Shown: positions 32,924-42,068 of the stretch, piece by piece
Position numbering within the stretch: the first letter of the stretch is position 1
Layout: each line of letters starts with the position of its first letter
Source of the DNA: a virus
Direction: 5' to 3' (one strand)
Length of the DNA: 52,184 nt
IMG/VR virus record: IMGVR_UViG_3300044858_004443
Coordinates: 1-52,184 of that record
Notes under the pieces: model-generated
Databases searched by the model: none
The model's input: the letters and a program-made list of their open reading frames with translations, nothing else
What the model was told of the DNA's origin: nothing
Translations under genes and position numbers: made by a program

Positions 32924-34137
32924 TGAACTATGAGGTTAGGTTGCTTAACGCAATCATTGACTCTAAAGACTATGTATCTGCTGTAAATGGCGGTGTTGAG
33001 AATGTATTCTTAGAGCATAGAGACATATGGAATTTTGTTGTAAATCATTACGAGGACCACAAGAGAGTTCCATCAAAAGAGACTGTGAAGCAACACCATC
33101 CGGACTTTGAATTTATTTCTACACCGGAACCGATTGCTTATTACATTGATGAAGCAAAGAAAGAATCGCTTGCTTATCAAACAAGAAGTATTGTATCTAA
33201 GGCTCACACTTTAATTGGTGACGCTGGTGCTAGACAGGCGCTGTCATTTTTGATGGAGGAGACTTCTAAGCTTTATAAGTTCTCTAGTAATTTAAAAGAT
33301 ACCGATTTAGTTGGTGAGTGGAAAGATCGTGCTGACGATCTCAAAGAGAGGTCCAAAAATAAAAAAGATATACAAGGCATACCGTCAGGTATTAATGTAA
33401 TTGATAAAGTATTTGGCGGATGGCAACCGGGGGATTTTATTGTCCTTCTTGGCTGGACAGGTGTTGGTAAATCATTTATTGCAAGATTGTTTGCAGTTAA
33501 TGCTTGGAAGGCTGGTTATAGACCGCTCATCATTTCACTAGAAATGAATAAGCAGCAAGAAGGGCAAAGACTTGATACGTTGCTTAATAACGGTGAAGGG
33601 CATTTTACCAACACCGACTTGGTTAAAGCAAATCCAGAAATTCTTGAAACTTATGAAAAATGGGCTGAGGTAACTTTCACCGGTAAACATGCTATACATC
33701 TTGTTACATCAGAAGGTCTTGAAACTGCAGATCAAAACATGGTGCAGGCAAAGATTGACCAATATCATCCAGACATTGTGATTCTTGATTATCATGGCTT
33801 ATTTGATGATGCATCAGGTTCTAAAACAGAAACAGAAAAGGCTAAGAATCTTTCTAAAGCTTTTAAAAGAATAGCTGTTAAGAATGGTGTTCCTATAATA
33901 GATGTTGCAGCAGTAACAATGGCTGATGGTCATTCGGAAAGACCACCGGAGCTTGAGGAAGTCGCTTGGAGTAAGCAATTGGCATATGATGCTGATTTGG
34001 TGCTGGCTATACATCGAGAGATGTCGTCAGACTTATTTCAAGTGGTGTCTAGGAAAGTAAGGCGAGCTTCACACTTCGGCTTCTATCTTAGATGGAATTT
34101 AGAAACAGGTAAATGGTCAGAGGAGTGGGATATTTAA
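32923..34137 (+). CDS. DnaB-type replicative helicase
   Basis: A 404-aa protein. A short N-terminal helical domain (about 1-110) is followed by a RecA-fold ATPase. SGINVIDKVFGGWQPGDFIV leads into Walker A GWTGVGKS (177-184); IISLEMNKQQEGQR is the H1a/switch region; IVILDYHG is Walker B with D289; VAAVTMADGHSERPPELEEV and ADLVLAIHRE follow the DnaB H3/H4 layout. It should unwind the fork ahead of the DnaE-type polymerase encoded downstream. The primase is two genes later. The next gene starts on its stop codon. Confidence 0.85.
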   Translation: MNYEVRLLNAIIDSKDYVSAVNGGVENVFLEHRDIWNFVVNHYEDHKRVPSKETVKQHHPDFEFISTPEPIAYYIDEAKKESLAYQTRSIVSKAHTLIGDAGARQALSFLMEETSKLYKFSSNLKDTDLVGEWKDRADDLKERSKNKKDIQGIPSGINVIDKVFGGWQPGDFIVLLGWTGVGKSFIARLFAVNAWKAGYRPLIISLEMNKQQEGQRLDTLLNNGEGHFTNTDLVKANPEILETYEKWAEVTFTGKHAIHLVTSEGLETADQNMVQAKIDQYHPDIVILDYHGLFDDASGSKTETEKAKNLSKAFKRIAVKNGVPIIDVAAVTMADGHSERPPELEEVAWSKQLAYDADLVLAIHREMSSDLFQVVSRKVRRASHFGFYLRWNLETGKWSEEWDI

Positions 34138-34319
34138 TGAGTAAAAAAATAAACAAAGTTATCGTTTCCGGCGAGGTCGTAGACATTGAAACACTGTCTA
34201 GATTGAGACCTTGGATGGAAGATGAGGCAAAAAAGAAAAAAGGGAAGTTTGGAAAGACTAGTTTAATGACGGATTATGATGCGAAGCGTGATGTCTACAA
34301 ATTCAAAATTTACGTCTAA
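34137..34319 (+). CDS. Small basic protein between helicase and primase
   Basis: 60 aa from ATG 34137, which overlaps the helicase stop (TAATG); an in-frame ATG at 34113 lies inside the helicase and is less likely. Not recognised. It is rich in lysine (EDEAKKKKGKFGKTS) with short beta strands at both ends. It overlaps the primase start by 44 bases. It may be an accessory of the helicase-primase pair, on context only. Confidence 0.5.
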   Translation: MSKKINKVIVSGEVVDIETLSRLRPWMEDEAKKKKGKFGKTSLMTDYDAKRDVYKFKIYV

Positions 34320-35217
34320 ACAATTAGAGGAAGAGATATACGATCTATTTGCCAAATACTCAGTTCCTGTTCAGGCTGTTAATGGTCAAGAGTTAAACGT
34401 ATTTTGCCCTTTCCACAAAAATGTTCATAGTGCGGCTATGTATATAAATACCAAGACAGGATTGTGGCAATGCTTTAATCCTTCATGTGGGAAGAAGGGT
34501 AATTTTAGACAATTATACTTTCATCTTACAGGTAAGTCGTATGGCAAAGATTTTGCATTAGACAAGGTGTCTATTGAAAAACAATTGAATAGCTACAAAT
34601 ATGTAAAAGAAAATGTTGACGAGCTTGTGCTTGATAATATTTTAATTAACTATGATAATCAAGAAGATGTTGCAAAAATATCAACACTTGTTGAGCGTGG
34701 ATTGTCATTGCAAACACTTCAGTATTTTGAAGTTGGTTTCTCAAATGAGAAGAATAGAGTTGTGATACCAGTCAGAGCCCAAAATTATAAATTGACAGGC
34801 TTTATAGGTAGAGCTATTGAATCACATCAGGAACCAAGATATTTGTATAATAAAGGATTTAAAAGAGCGGATAATTTGTTTAATGTACAAAATGCAAAAC
34901 AACACCCAACATGTATAATTGTTGAAGGTAGTGTGGATTGTATGTTTGTACATCAAGCTGGTTTTCCAAATGTTATTGCTACGCTCGGCGCTGCTATTTC
35001 AGAAAAACAAGTCAAGATGATCAGAAAGTTCTTTGATAATATAATTATATTTTCTGATAACGATGACGCTGGAATCGCAATGCGGCGTGGTATTATAGAG
35101 ATGTGTCGAGGGAAAAATCTCTCGTTCGCAAGCATTCCTTCTGGATTGAAAGATCCAGGTGAAATGAGTAGTAATGAAATACAGCAAGCAATAAACAACA
35201 AAAATCAAATTATATAG
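34276..35217 (+). CDS. DnaG-type primase (zinc-binding plus TOPRIM domains)
   Basis: 313 aa from ATG 34276; ATGs at 34279 and 34291 are also possible and no ribosome-binding site decides. The N-terminal zinc finger has C44, H47, C66 and C71 (FCPFHKN and LWQCFNPSCGKKG), the CHC2 pattern of bacterial primases. The TOPRIM domain shows IIVEGSVDCMFVHQAG (catalytic Glu, Asp) and IIFSDNDDAG (the DxD pair). It is shorter than bacterial DnaG (about 600 aa) because it lacks the helicase-binding C-terminus, as in many phages. It should synthesise RNA primers with the helicase encoded just upstream. Confidence 0.85.
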   Translation: MMRSVMSTNSKFTSKQLEEEIYDLFAKYSVPVQAVNGQELNVFCPFHKNVHSAAMYINTKTGLWQCFNPSCGKKGNFRQLYFHLTGKSYGKDFALDKVSIEKQLNSYKYVKENVDELVLDNILINYDNQEDVAKISTLVERGLSLQTLQYFEVGFSNEKNRVVIPVRAQNYKLTGFIGRAIESHQEPRYLYNKGFKRADNLFNVQNAKQHPTCIIVEGSVDCMFVHQAGFPNVIATLGAAISEKQVKMIRKFFDNIIIFSDNDDAGIAMRRGIIEMCRGKNLSFASIPSGLKDPGEMSSNEIQQAINNKNQII

Positions 35218-35225
35218 GAGAAAAT

Positions 35226-35867
35226 ATGACATTTACATCAGTTAAAACATTAAAAGACCTTGAAAAGGCAGTAACACCAACAGGTGGAAAGAACGGTCCA
35301 AAACGGTTCTTCACTGTTCAAGCAGGGCAGTCATTCCGTATCAGATTCAGACAAGAGCTGACGGAAGACTCAAAAAACTATTCAGAAGATACTGGTACAG
35401 GAATTACTGTTCCGGTAGTGACTTCACCAATCAATTGGAAGTGGAGAGTCGCTTCAACATCTTCGTTACAAGAATTCAATTACAGATGCTGGGCTAGTGA
35501 GCAGGCTGTGGTTGATAAGGCTTGGAGACCAAAGCCGCATCTGTTGATCAATATTGCAGTTGAGACAGAGCCAGGTGTTTGGGAGCCAAGGGTGCTCGAT
35601 ACAACTTTTAATCAGCGTCATGTTGGTTTAACACTTATCGAGTATGCCAAGGAATTTAGCACTGTTACCGATAGGTATTACAAGTATTCACGCACAGGTT
35701 CTACTGCTGCCGATACAAACTACTCACTTATCCCGCTGGATGTATCTCCAGAGCCAAAGGCGATTACAGATTTGCCAATGCATCAATTGGACAATGTGTA
35801 TATGAAGTTGCCATATGAAAAGCAACAAGTGTTCTTAACTACCGGTGAACTAAAAGATAATTGGTAA
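35226..35867 (+). CDS. Probable single-stranded DNA-binding protein
   Basis: A 213-aa protein with TAGGAGAAAAT before ATG. It has a beta-rich core suggestive of an OB fold (RFFTVQAGQSFRIRFRQEL, PHLLINIAVETEPGVWEPRV) and aromatic residues spread along it. Position between primase and polymerase, with good ribosome-binding sequence and somewhat more GC-ending codons, fits an abundant ssDNA-binding protein. There is no acidic C-terminal tail like that of SSB or gp32. Confidence is moderate because no family signature is certain. Confidence 0.5.
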   Translation: MTFTSVKTLKDLEKAVTPTGGKNGPKRFFTVQAGQSFRIRFRQELTEDSKNYSEDTGTGITVPVVTSPINWKWRVASTSSLQEFNYRCWASEQAVVDKAWRPKPHLLINIAVETEPGVWEPRVLDTTFNQRHVGLTLIEYAKEFSTVTDRYYKYSRTGSTAADTNYSLIPLDVSPEPKAITDLPMHQLDNVYMKLPYEKQQVFLTTGELKDNW

Positions 35868-35874
35868 GAATAAG

Positions 35875-35945
35875 TGGGGGGTAGCTTAAGCAAAGCGCTA
35901 GTTATCCATAAATTAGAGATGGTGGTGCAAATCCATCCTCCCCAG
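35875..35945 (+). tRNA. tRNA-like sequence with reduced D arm (possible anticodon CCA, Trp)
   Basis: A cloverleaf can be drawn in the gap between two genes. The acceptor is TGGGGGG (35875-35881) with CTCCCCA (35938-35944), 7 bp with one G-U. The D stem is GCTT/AAGC (35884-35896) with only a 5-base loop lacking GG. The anticodon stem is CTAGTT/AATTAG (35898-35903, 35911-35916), 6 bp, with loop ATCCATA, placing CCA at 34-36. The T stem is GGTGG/CCATC with loop TGCAAAT. The discriminator G is at 35945. Oddities: no D-loop GG, a 6-bp anticodon stem, U instead of a purine after the anticodon, no encoded CCA. It may be a degenerate tRNA or another structured RNA. Confidence 0.45.
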
Positions 35946-35958
35946 CAAAAGAGGTAAA

Positions 35959-36510
35959 ATGAAAAAAATAAATGAATCTATTGTATTAGATTTAGACGGT
36001 GTAATAGCAAATATTGATGCCTCAATGTATCAGTTGCTTAATAGTCGTGGTGTGCCAATTGAAGAAATGGAATATGGCAAATGGTTGATATCTAATACTA
36101 ATGATAAAAAAGCATTGGAGATATTTAATGATCCATTGTTTTGGGCAAATATGAAACCATATGAAGATGCTTGGTATCAAGTAAATCACTGGTTTAGTAT
36201 TGGGTACAATATTTATATTGTTACAGCAAGAAAACAAGTGAATGCAGTTGAGCAAACTTTACCTTGGTTGGAAAAATGGAATATCAATTCGCAAGTTCCA
36301 CTTTTCTCTAATTTTGAAGAGAAAATTAACATTATAAAAAATATTAATCCAATTTTTGTCGTAGAAGATAATCCGGCAGAAATAGCAGTGCTTCAGTCAG
36401 CAGGGATTAAATGTTATCTCAGAAAACAGTGGTATAACCAGGAATTCTGGGGGAAATACGATACAATAGACACCTTATACGATATTGAGCCGCTACCAAC
36501 ACAGGAGTAA
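35959..36510 (+). CDS. HAD-family 5'(3')-deoxyribonucleotidase-like protein
   Basis: A 183-aa protein with AGAGGTAAA before ATG. The HAD motifs are present: DLDGVIA (nucleophile D11, acid D13), IVTARKQ (motif II Thr), a Lys in FEEKINIIK, and FVVEDNPAEI (acidic motif III). The layout and size match phage deoxynucleotidases of the NT5C type, which adjust nucleotide pools, though other small HAD phosphatases cannot be excluded. It is directly upstream of the polymerase gene, which starts 3 bases after its stop. Confidence 0.75.
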   Translation: MKKINESIVLDLDGVIANIDASMYQLLNSRGVPIEEMEYGKWLISNTNDKKALEIFNDPLFWANMKPYEDAWYQVNHWFSIGYNIYIVTARKQVNAVEQTLPWLEKWNINSQVPLFSNFEEKINIIKNINPIFVVEDNPAEIAVLQSAGIKCYLRKQWYNQEFWGKYDTIDTLYDIEPLPTQE

Positions 36511-36512
36511 AA

Positions 36513-39500
36513 GTGACAGATTTTGTCCACCTTCACTGCCATTCTGAATACTCATTGCTTGATGGGATGTCAACGCCAGATGAGATCGCCAAGATAACAA
36601 GCATAAATGGTCAAATTGCAGCAGCTATAACTGATCACGGCACAATGGGCGGTGTTTTAAAGTTTCAAGATTCCTGCAGTAAGCACAATGTCAAGCCATT
36701 ATTTGGCATTGAGGCATACTTTGTTCCATCGGTGCCGCAAGACTCAGAAGACACCAGCGAAAGATTCCATTTAATTCTTCTTGCTAAAAACAATGAGGGC
36801 TTGAAGAAGCTTTTTAAGATTAATGAAAAGGCTTGGGTCAAAAACTTTTATTATAAACCAAGAATAGACTTTGACCTTCTTGAGCAATTAGTTGATAATG
36901 ATGTCATCGCACTTTCCGGTTGTATGGCTAGTGCGATATCTAAATCAATAATGGCGGGTGATACAAATAGAGCCCAAGAATTATCAGAACGCTTTATTAA
37001 GATCTTTAAAGATGATTTCTATTATGAGGTTCAAGCTTGGAACCCAAAGGAATTAAATGATGGTCTTATAAGCCTTGCCCAAACATATGGGCGCAAGGTA
37101 GTAGCAACAGCAGATTGCCACTTCCCTTCTCGTAAAGATAAGGGGTGTGAAGAAATACTTCTAATGATCTCCCAATACCCAAGCCTTGGGGCAGCAGACC
37201 AAAGACACGCCAAAGAACATGCCGACTGTTTACATAATCCCAGCCTTGACATGGTGGCGAAAATCAACAATATGTATCCTAACAGGTCATTGCGCTTTGA
37301 TGAAATCAATCCATACTTGGCAGATGCAACAGAAGTGGCATCGTGGTTTAAAGATGCCGGTTATGACAGAACAGATATTCTGGAAAATACCGTTGAAGTA
37401 GCGGAAAAGTGTACGGCAAAACTGGAGAAGAGAAAGAATCTGTTGCCCAAGTATATGAAGTCGCTCAACTCTGATGATTATCTGAAAGAGATGGCGGAAT
37501 TTCGGCTCAAGGAATTGAATCTTGGAGATGAATATAAGGCTCGTCTGTATGAAGAATTGGCAATTATTCAACAGCTCGGCTTTGCGGATTATTTCTTGAT
37601 TGTATGGGACTTGGTAAAATGGGCGGATACAAATGGCATCGGGCGAGGCACCGGGCGAGGCTCTGTGGGTGGAAGTTTGCTGGCGTATCTGCTTGATATT
37701 ACAAAGGTGGACCCGCTTCAATACAAGCTGTTGTTTTCACGGTTTATCAATCCCGAAAGAAACGACTATCCCGACATTGACCTGGACTTTGAAGATAAAC
37801 GCAGAGATGAAGTGAAAAATTATCTTGCCACACGCTGGGGTGAAGATAAAGTAGCGGCGATTTCGATTTATGGTACATTTAAGCCAAAGAGTGCGGTGAA
37901 AGATGTTGCCCGAATTTTGCAGGTACCATATGCAGAGATCAATAATATCACTCCATACTTTGAAACAATTGATGAATTAAAGAGTACAGAAAAGGGCAAG
38001 ATATTTGTTCGCAAATACCCCGATGTGCCGATATTGGCAGAACGCCTACAAGAGCGTGTACGAACCGCAGGGGTACATGCTGCAGGAATGGTCGTATCTT
38101 CGGTTCCGCTAACAGAAGTCTGTCCGGTGGAATCCAGAAAGGACTCACAGGGTGGAGAAAGAAGCGCAGTTACAGCGTTTGCAATGGAGGATGCAGAAGC
38201 CGTTGGGCTTATAAAAATAGACGTTTTGGGTCTCAAGACCGTATCTGTCATTAAAGACGCTTTAGAAATGATTAGAAAGCGCTATGGCAAGGATGTGGAG
38301 GCTCTTTCACTGGGGTTGGATGACCACAAGGTGTACGAGAACTTTAATAATATCAACACAGTGGGCATCTTCCAAACAGACGCTGCAGCATACCGCAATC
38401 TTATTGAAAGAATGGGTATTGATAACTTTAACGATCTTGTGGTATCAAACGCTCTAGTAAGACCGGGAGCTTTGTTGTCACAAGGACAGAGATATATTGA
38501 CTGCAAAAAGGGTGAATCAAATCCAAAGTATGCCCATGAGGTGGTTCAGTCGATCTTAGAAGAGACATATGGCACAGTTATTTTCCAAGAGCAATTGATG
38601 CAAATGGCGGTGCTGTTGGCTGATTTCACATGGTCTGAAGCTGACTCTTTGCGCAAGATTATCGGTAAAAAGCGTGATGTTGCCGAATTTGATAAGTTTA
38701 AAGACAAGTTTATTAATAATAAATATCTTACTGAGGCGCAATCCGAAAAGATTTGGTCAGAATTTGAACTTTCAGCGTTGTATATGTTTAATAAATCCCA
38801 CGCTGTTGCTTACTCACTTATGTCTTATCAAACAATGTGGTTAAAAGTTAATTATCCACTTGAGTTTATGTGGGCTCTGCTGTATAACGAGTCTGCAACA
38901 GACAAGATTACAGCCTATCTAATGGAAGCTCAGAGGTTAGGGCTTAAAATCTATCCACCAGATATCAATAAGTCGCAAGAGTTCTTCTCGATGTCGCTTC
39001 CTGGTGAGGATGAAGGTATTAGATTTGGTCTTACCAATGTTACCGGTTGTGGTGCAAGTGCAATAAATGAAATATTTGGGAAGAGACCATTTAATTCTTT
39101 TGAAGAATTCAATAATAAGTGCTCTAAGAGTGCAGTTAAGGCTCCGTTGAGGGAGAACTTAGACAAAGTTGGTGCATTTGAGTCAATCGGTCATATTTCT
39201 CAGTTTGACCATCCAAGGTACTATCTACCAATTCTTGGTTTCCCAATTAAAGCAAGTGAATTCAAGACAGAAATAGATGAATTTGTAGAAAATGCTGCCG
39301 ATTTTCATGAGACAGCATCGAGTCTAACTCTCATTAAAGCCGTAGTTAGATCCACAAAGAAAGCACAGAATTATTTGCGTGTAGAGTTTGAAGATCACTC
39401 CGGCTCTTGTACCGTTTTTGGTGAGAGAAATACTGAATTGGCACAACGTGATTACGTTTATGCGCTCATTGGTGATAGAACGCTTCATGCATATTGCGAT

Positions 39501-39938
39501 GTTTATCAAGCGCAAGATTCAAAGCTCTACAACATTATGATGATGAAGAAATTAGGAACAGATCATAAATACTCATGGGTTTACAAGCATGATATTGGAT
39601 TTATAAGTGATCCAAAGACAATGATGTATGTCTTCAACATTAGAAGTTTTAAAACATCAACAGGTAAAGAAATGGCAAGCGTTTACTGCTGGGATGGGAA
39701 GCAATTCTTTAAAGTAGTTATATTCTCTGCAGTGTATAAGAAAGTAAAAAATCTTCTCAAAGAGGGTGAATGGTATGCAGCAAGACTATCAAGGATTGAA
39801 GATAAGGAAACTCTTAATCGACTTGACTCTTTCAAGCTTGATTCCGCTGATAAACTAATTACTATGGAAGATTACATCACTAGAAAACAAATAAAAGAGC
39901 TACAAAATGAAGTTAACTATATACATTCCGACATATAG
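36513..39938 (+). CDS. dnaE: DNA polymerase III alpha subunit (DnaE-type)
   Basis: 1141 aa, GTG start with AGGAG upstream; length is near that of bacterial DnaE. The PHP domain begins FVHLHCHSEYSLLDG and has ITDHGTMGG. The polymerase core shows GRGTGRGSVGGSLLAYLLDIT, the catalytic PDIDLDF (D421, D423) and KIDVLGLKT (D570). FNKSHAVAYSLMSYQTMWLK lies in the fingers/helix-hairpin region, and an OB-like domain is near the C-terminus. This is the replicative polymerase; a C-family enzyme is common in large phages of actinobacteria. Its end overlaps the next gene by 32 bases. Confidence 0.95.
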   Translation: MTDFVHLHCHSEYSLLDGMSTPDEIAKITSINGQIAAAITDHGTMGGVLKFQDSCSKHNVKPLFGIEAYFVPSVPQDSEDTSERFHLILLAKNNEGLKKLFKINEKAWVKNFYYKPRIDFDLLEQLVDNDVIALSGCMASAISKSIMAGDTNRAQELSERFIKIFKDDFYYEVQAWNPKELNDGLISLAQTYGRKVVATADCHFPSRKDKGCEEILLMISQYPSLGAADQRHAKEHADCLHNPSLDMVAKINNMYPNRSLRFDEINPYLADATEVASWFKDAGYDRTDILENTVEVAEKCTAKLEKRKNLLPKYMKSLNSDDYLKEMAEFRLKELNLGDEYKARLYEELAIIQQLGFADYFLIVWDLVKWADTNGIGRGTGRGSVGGSLLAYLLDITKVDPLQYKLLFSRFINPERNDYPDIDLDFEDKRRDEVKNYLATRWGEDKVAAISIYGTFKPKSAVKDVARILQVPYAEINNITPYFETIDELKSTEKGKIFVRKYPDVPILAERLQERVRTAGVHAAGMVVSSVPLTEVCPVESRKDSQGGERSAVTAFAMEDAEAVGLIKIDVLGLKTVSVIKDALEMIRKRYGKDVEALSLGLDDHKVYENFNNINTVGIFQTDAAAYRNLIERMGIDNFNDLVVSNALVRPGALLSQGQRYIDCKKGESNPKYAHEVVQSILEETYGTVIFQEQLMQMAVLLADFTWSEADSLRKIIGKKRDVAEFDKFKDKFINNKYLTEAQSEKIWSEFELSALYMFNKSHAVAYSLMSYQTMWLKVNYPLEFMWALLYNESATDKITAYLMEAQRLGLKIYPPDINKSQEFFSMSLPGEDEGIRFGLTNVTGCGASAINEIFGKRPFNSFEEFNNKCSKSAVKAPLRENLDKVGAFESIGHISQFDHPRYYLPILGFPIKASEFKTEIDEFVENAADFHETASSLTLIKAVVRSTKKAQNYLRVEFEDHSGSCTVFGERNTELAQRDYVYALIGDRTLHAYCDVYQAQDSKLYNIMMMKKLGTDHKYSWVYKHDIGFISDPKTMMYVFNIRSFKTSTGKEMASVYCWDGKQFFKVVIFSAVYKKVKNLLKEGEWYAARLSRIEDKETLNRLDSFKLDSADKLITMEDYITRKQIKELQNEVNYIHSDI

Positions 39939-40629
39939 AAGAGAATCACTTGATGCTTGCTTAAACAGCATTACATCACAATATAATGACCATGTTGAGA
40001 TTATTGTTTCTGACAATGATCAAGACGGATTTGCAAAAAATATAGTTTATAAATATGAAAAATATATATCTGAATATTCAATTAGAAAGCAAAATATTGG
40101 CTGCGATGGGAATTGTTTATATGGAATCACAGCCGGTGATGGAGAATATGTATGGGTTATTGGAGATGATGATGTTATCCTACCTGGGGCTTTGGATACT
40201 ATTTTATCAATGCTTGATGGAACAGATCGTATAATGCAATTTGCACCATATTCTGGTGAAGTAATACCTGCATTTTCTGGCGCAATGTCTGAGTTAATAA
40301 CTAAACTTAATGACAAATCATTTTTAATTGCTGCAACATTAGCAAGTATGAATGTGTGGAGAAGGGATGTTATGGACTTTAGAACAGGAGTAAAACACTT
40401 GGATTCTAGGAATGTGTTAGCTTGGGCTGGTCTTAATTGCAAGACAGTTAGTATTCCAATTTTCCCAACAGTTTTAGTCAATGACACTAATCAGTTTGAA
40501 TTTAGAGCGTTTGATCAAGTTATGTTTGAATATTCAGATGCATTAGCTGATGCTAACGGTGTTGAGAGATTTACTTTTTACAACGCTAATAAATGGAATT
40601 TTGTTAGCGCCTCGTTGGGGGCAAAATGA
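39907..40629 (+). CDS. Glycosyltransferase family 2
   Basis: A 240-aa protein starting within the polymerase gene. The GT-A fold is evident: LTIYIPTYRRESLDACLNSI at the N-terminus, VEIIVSDNDQDG, then the nucleotide-sugar and metal-binding VWVIGDDDVILPGAL. It is shorter than many GT2 enzymes and has no membrane segment. The sugar and acceptor are unknown. It is one of several glycosyltransferase genes scattered among replication genes and is coupled by ATGA to the TagD-like gene that follows. Confidence 0.85.
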   Translation: MKLTIYIPTYRRESLDACLNSITSQYNDHVEIIVSDNDQDGFAKNIVYKYEKYISEYSIRKQNIGCDGNCLYGITAGDGEYVWVIGDDDVILPGALDTILSMLDGTDRIMQFAPYSGEVIPAFSGAMSELITKLNDKSFLIAATLASMNVWRRDVMDFRTGVKHLDSRNVLAWAGLNCKTVSIPIFPTVLVNDTNQFEFRAFDQVMFEYSDALADANGVERFTFYNANKWNFVSASLGAK

Positions 40630-41138
40630 TTGTCTCTACAGGTGGCACATTTGATCTATTTCATTCCGGTCATTTCACTGGAGATAAGTTCACTGGAGAT
40701 AAGATGGTTGTGTATACAGGTGGTACATTTGATTTATTTCATTTTGGTCATTCAAGATTGTTGGAGAGATGCAAAAAAGCAGTTGGCGATAATGGCTATT
40801 TAGTCGTTTCGGTTAATACAGATGAATTCTGCTCTCAATACAAAGAACCTCCAATTTGCAGTCTAGCTGAAAGAATGGAAGTTGTTTCTTCTTGTAAATG
40901 GGTGGATAAAGTAATTGTAAATTCGGGCGGTGCTGATTCTCGACCTGCTATTATAGAGGCGAAAGCTAATCTTGTAATTGTTGGTTCCGACTGGCAAACT
41001 AAAGATTATTACAAACAAATGGGATTCACTCAAGAATGGCTTGACGAGCATAATATTGGTGTGATGTTTATCCCGTATACAGATGCTATCTCAACAACAA
41101 TTATTAAATCAAGAATACTAAACAGATCATTACAATAA
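40626..41138 (+). CDS. TagD-like glycerol-3-phosphate cytidylyltransferase with duplicated N-terminus
   Basis: 170 aa from ATG 40626 (overlapping the previous stop). The nucleotidyltransferase signature GGTFDLFH-GH occurs twice: HSGH and, 26 residues later, HFGH. The second copy, from ATG 40704, continues into a complete enzyme of 144 aa, the usual TagD length, ending with the family's ISTTIIKSRI. That ATG has GGAG 5 bases upstream, so both starts may be used. CTP-dependent activation of glycerol phosphate or a related compound is the family reaction. With the glycosyltransferases, it suggests a sugar or glycerol-phosphate modification pathway. Confidence 0.8.
   Translation: MIVSTGGTFDLFHSGHFTGDKFTGDKMVVYTGGTFDLFHFGHSRLLERCKKAVGDNGYLVVSVNTDEFCSQYKEPPICSLAERMEVVSSCKWVDKVIVNSGGADSRPAIIEAKANLVIVGSDWQTKDYYKQMGFTQEWLDEHNIGVMFIPYTDAISTTIIKSRILNRSLQ
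40674..40703 (+). repeat. Exact 15-base tandem repeat carrying a ribosome-binding site
   Basis: TTCACTGGAGATAAG occurs at 40674-40688 and again at 40689-40703, ending directly before ATG 40704. Each copy contains GGAG. The 48 bases before the repeat (40626-40673) match the 48 bases after it (40704-40751) at 41 positions, so the whole is a 78-base duplicated segment with a duplicated spacer. Confidence 0.9.
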
Positions 41139-41147
41139 AGGAGAAAT

Positions 41148-42068
41148 ATGTTAATAGTAGATAAAAGAAAAGGAGATCTGATGCCGGTGCATCAGATTAT
41201 TCCAACACCTAGCATTGGATTAAACCGGGCGCTTGGTGGGGGATTAAATACAGGAGCAACTCATTTATTCTGGGGTACTCCATCTGTTGGTAAAACCACA
41301 ATGTGCTTTAGAATTCTTGCCGAAGCTCAGCGCATGGGATATCGACCAGTTATTATTGATTCAGAATCGTCTTATAATGATGAGTATGCAATTAAATGTG
41401 GTATTGATGTTGATGACATTGTTGTTATTCAATCTACAATTGTTGAAGAGATATTGAAAAATATTCATCAATATCTCAACCATCAAGAGGAGAAGCACAT
41501 CTTTCTCTTCGATAGCTTGTCTAACATTATTAAAGAAGAATTCTATGACAAGCCGGAGGGCGGCAAGGCAATGGGCTTGCAGTCAAGATCGCAAGGATTC
41601 CTATTGCAAAAGCTAGTCAATTATTTGCACAAGGAAAGAAATATAATGCTCTTTGTAGCTCATCAAACGGTTGATCTTAGCGGAATGTTTGCAGTTACAA
41701 AAGCAAAGATGGGGAATACTGTTCATCATAATATGCATAATATTGTTAAACTTTTCTTATCAATGTCAAAGAGTGAGATGGAGAGGGACGAGACTAATCT
41801 TATTACCAGCCAACGTGCTACTTGGACAATTGAGAAAACAAAACAGCTTCCAAGTATTGGCACTACTGGTTACTATTATGTTCTCCCCCAGGAAGGTAAA
41901 ATTGATATTAATCGGGAACTCATTGACATTGCCGTTGAGATGAATGTGATTGAAAGAAAAGGCGCATGGTATACTTATGAAGATAGTAAATGGAATGGTC
42001 TTGGTTCAATTGACTTGACTGATAAGCAAAGAAAAGGGATTGAGAAGGTGATTCTAAATGGAGAATGA
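41148..42068 (+). CDS. recA: RecA-like recombinase
   Basis: 306 aa. Two starts both have strong ribosome-binding sites: ATG 41148 (AAAGGAGAAAT) and the in-frame ATG 41181 (AAAAGGAGATCTG). Walker A is GTPSVGKT (43-50), then GYRPVIIDSE, a Walker B-like HIFLFDSLS, and a C-terminus (RELIDIAVEMNVIERKGAWY) that matches the RecA pattern 'gelidlgv...iekaGaWys'. It is shorter than bacterial RecA (about 350 aa). It should drive strand exchange and recombination-dependent replication with the nucleases and RuvC downstream. Its end overlaps the MazG gene by 11 bases. Confidence 0.85.
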   Translation: MLIVDKRKGDLMPVHQIIPTPSIGLNRALGGGLNTGATHLFWGTPSVGKTTMCFRILAEAQRMGYRPVIIDSESSYNDEYAIKCGIDVDDIVVIQSTIVEEILKNIHQYLNHQEEKHIFLFDSLSNIIKEEFYDKPEGGKAMGLQSRSQGFLLQKLVNYLHKERNIMLFVAHQTVDLSGMFAVTKAKMGNTVHHNMHNIVKLFLSMSKSEMERDETNLITSQRATWTIEKTKQLPSIGTTGYYYVLPQEGKIDINRELIDIAVEMNVIERKGAWYTYEDSKWNGLGSIDLTDKQRKGIEKVILNGE

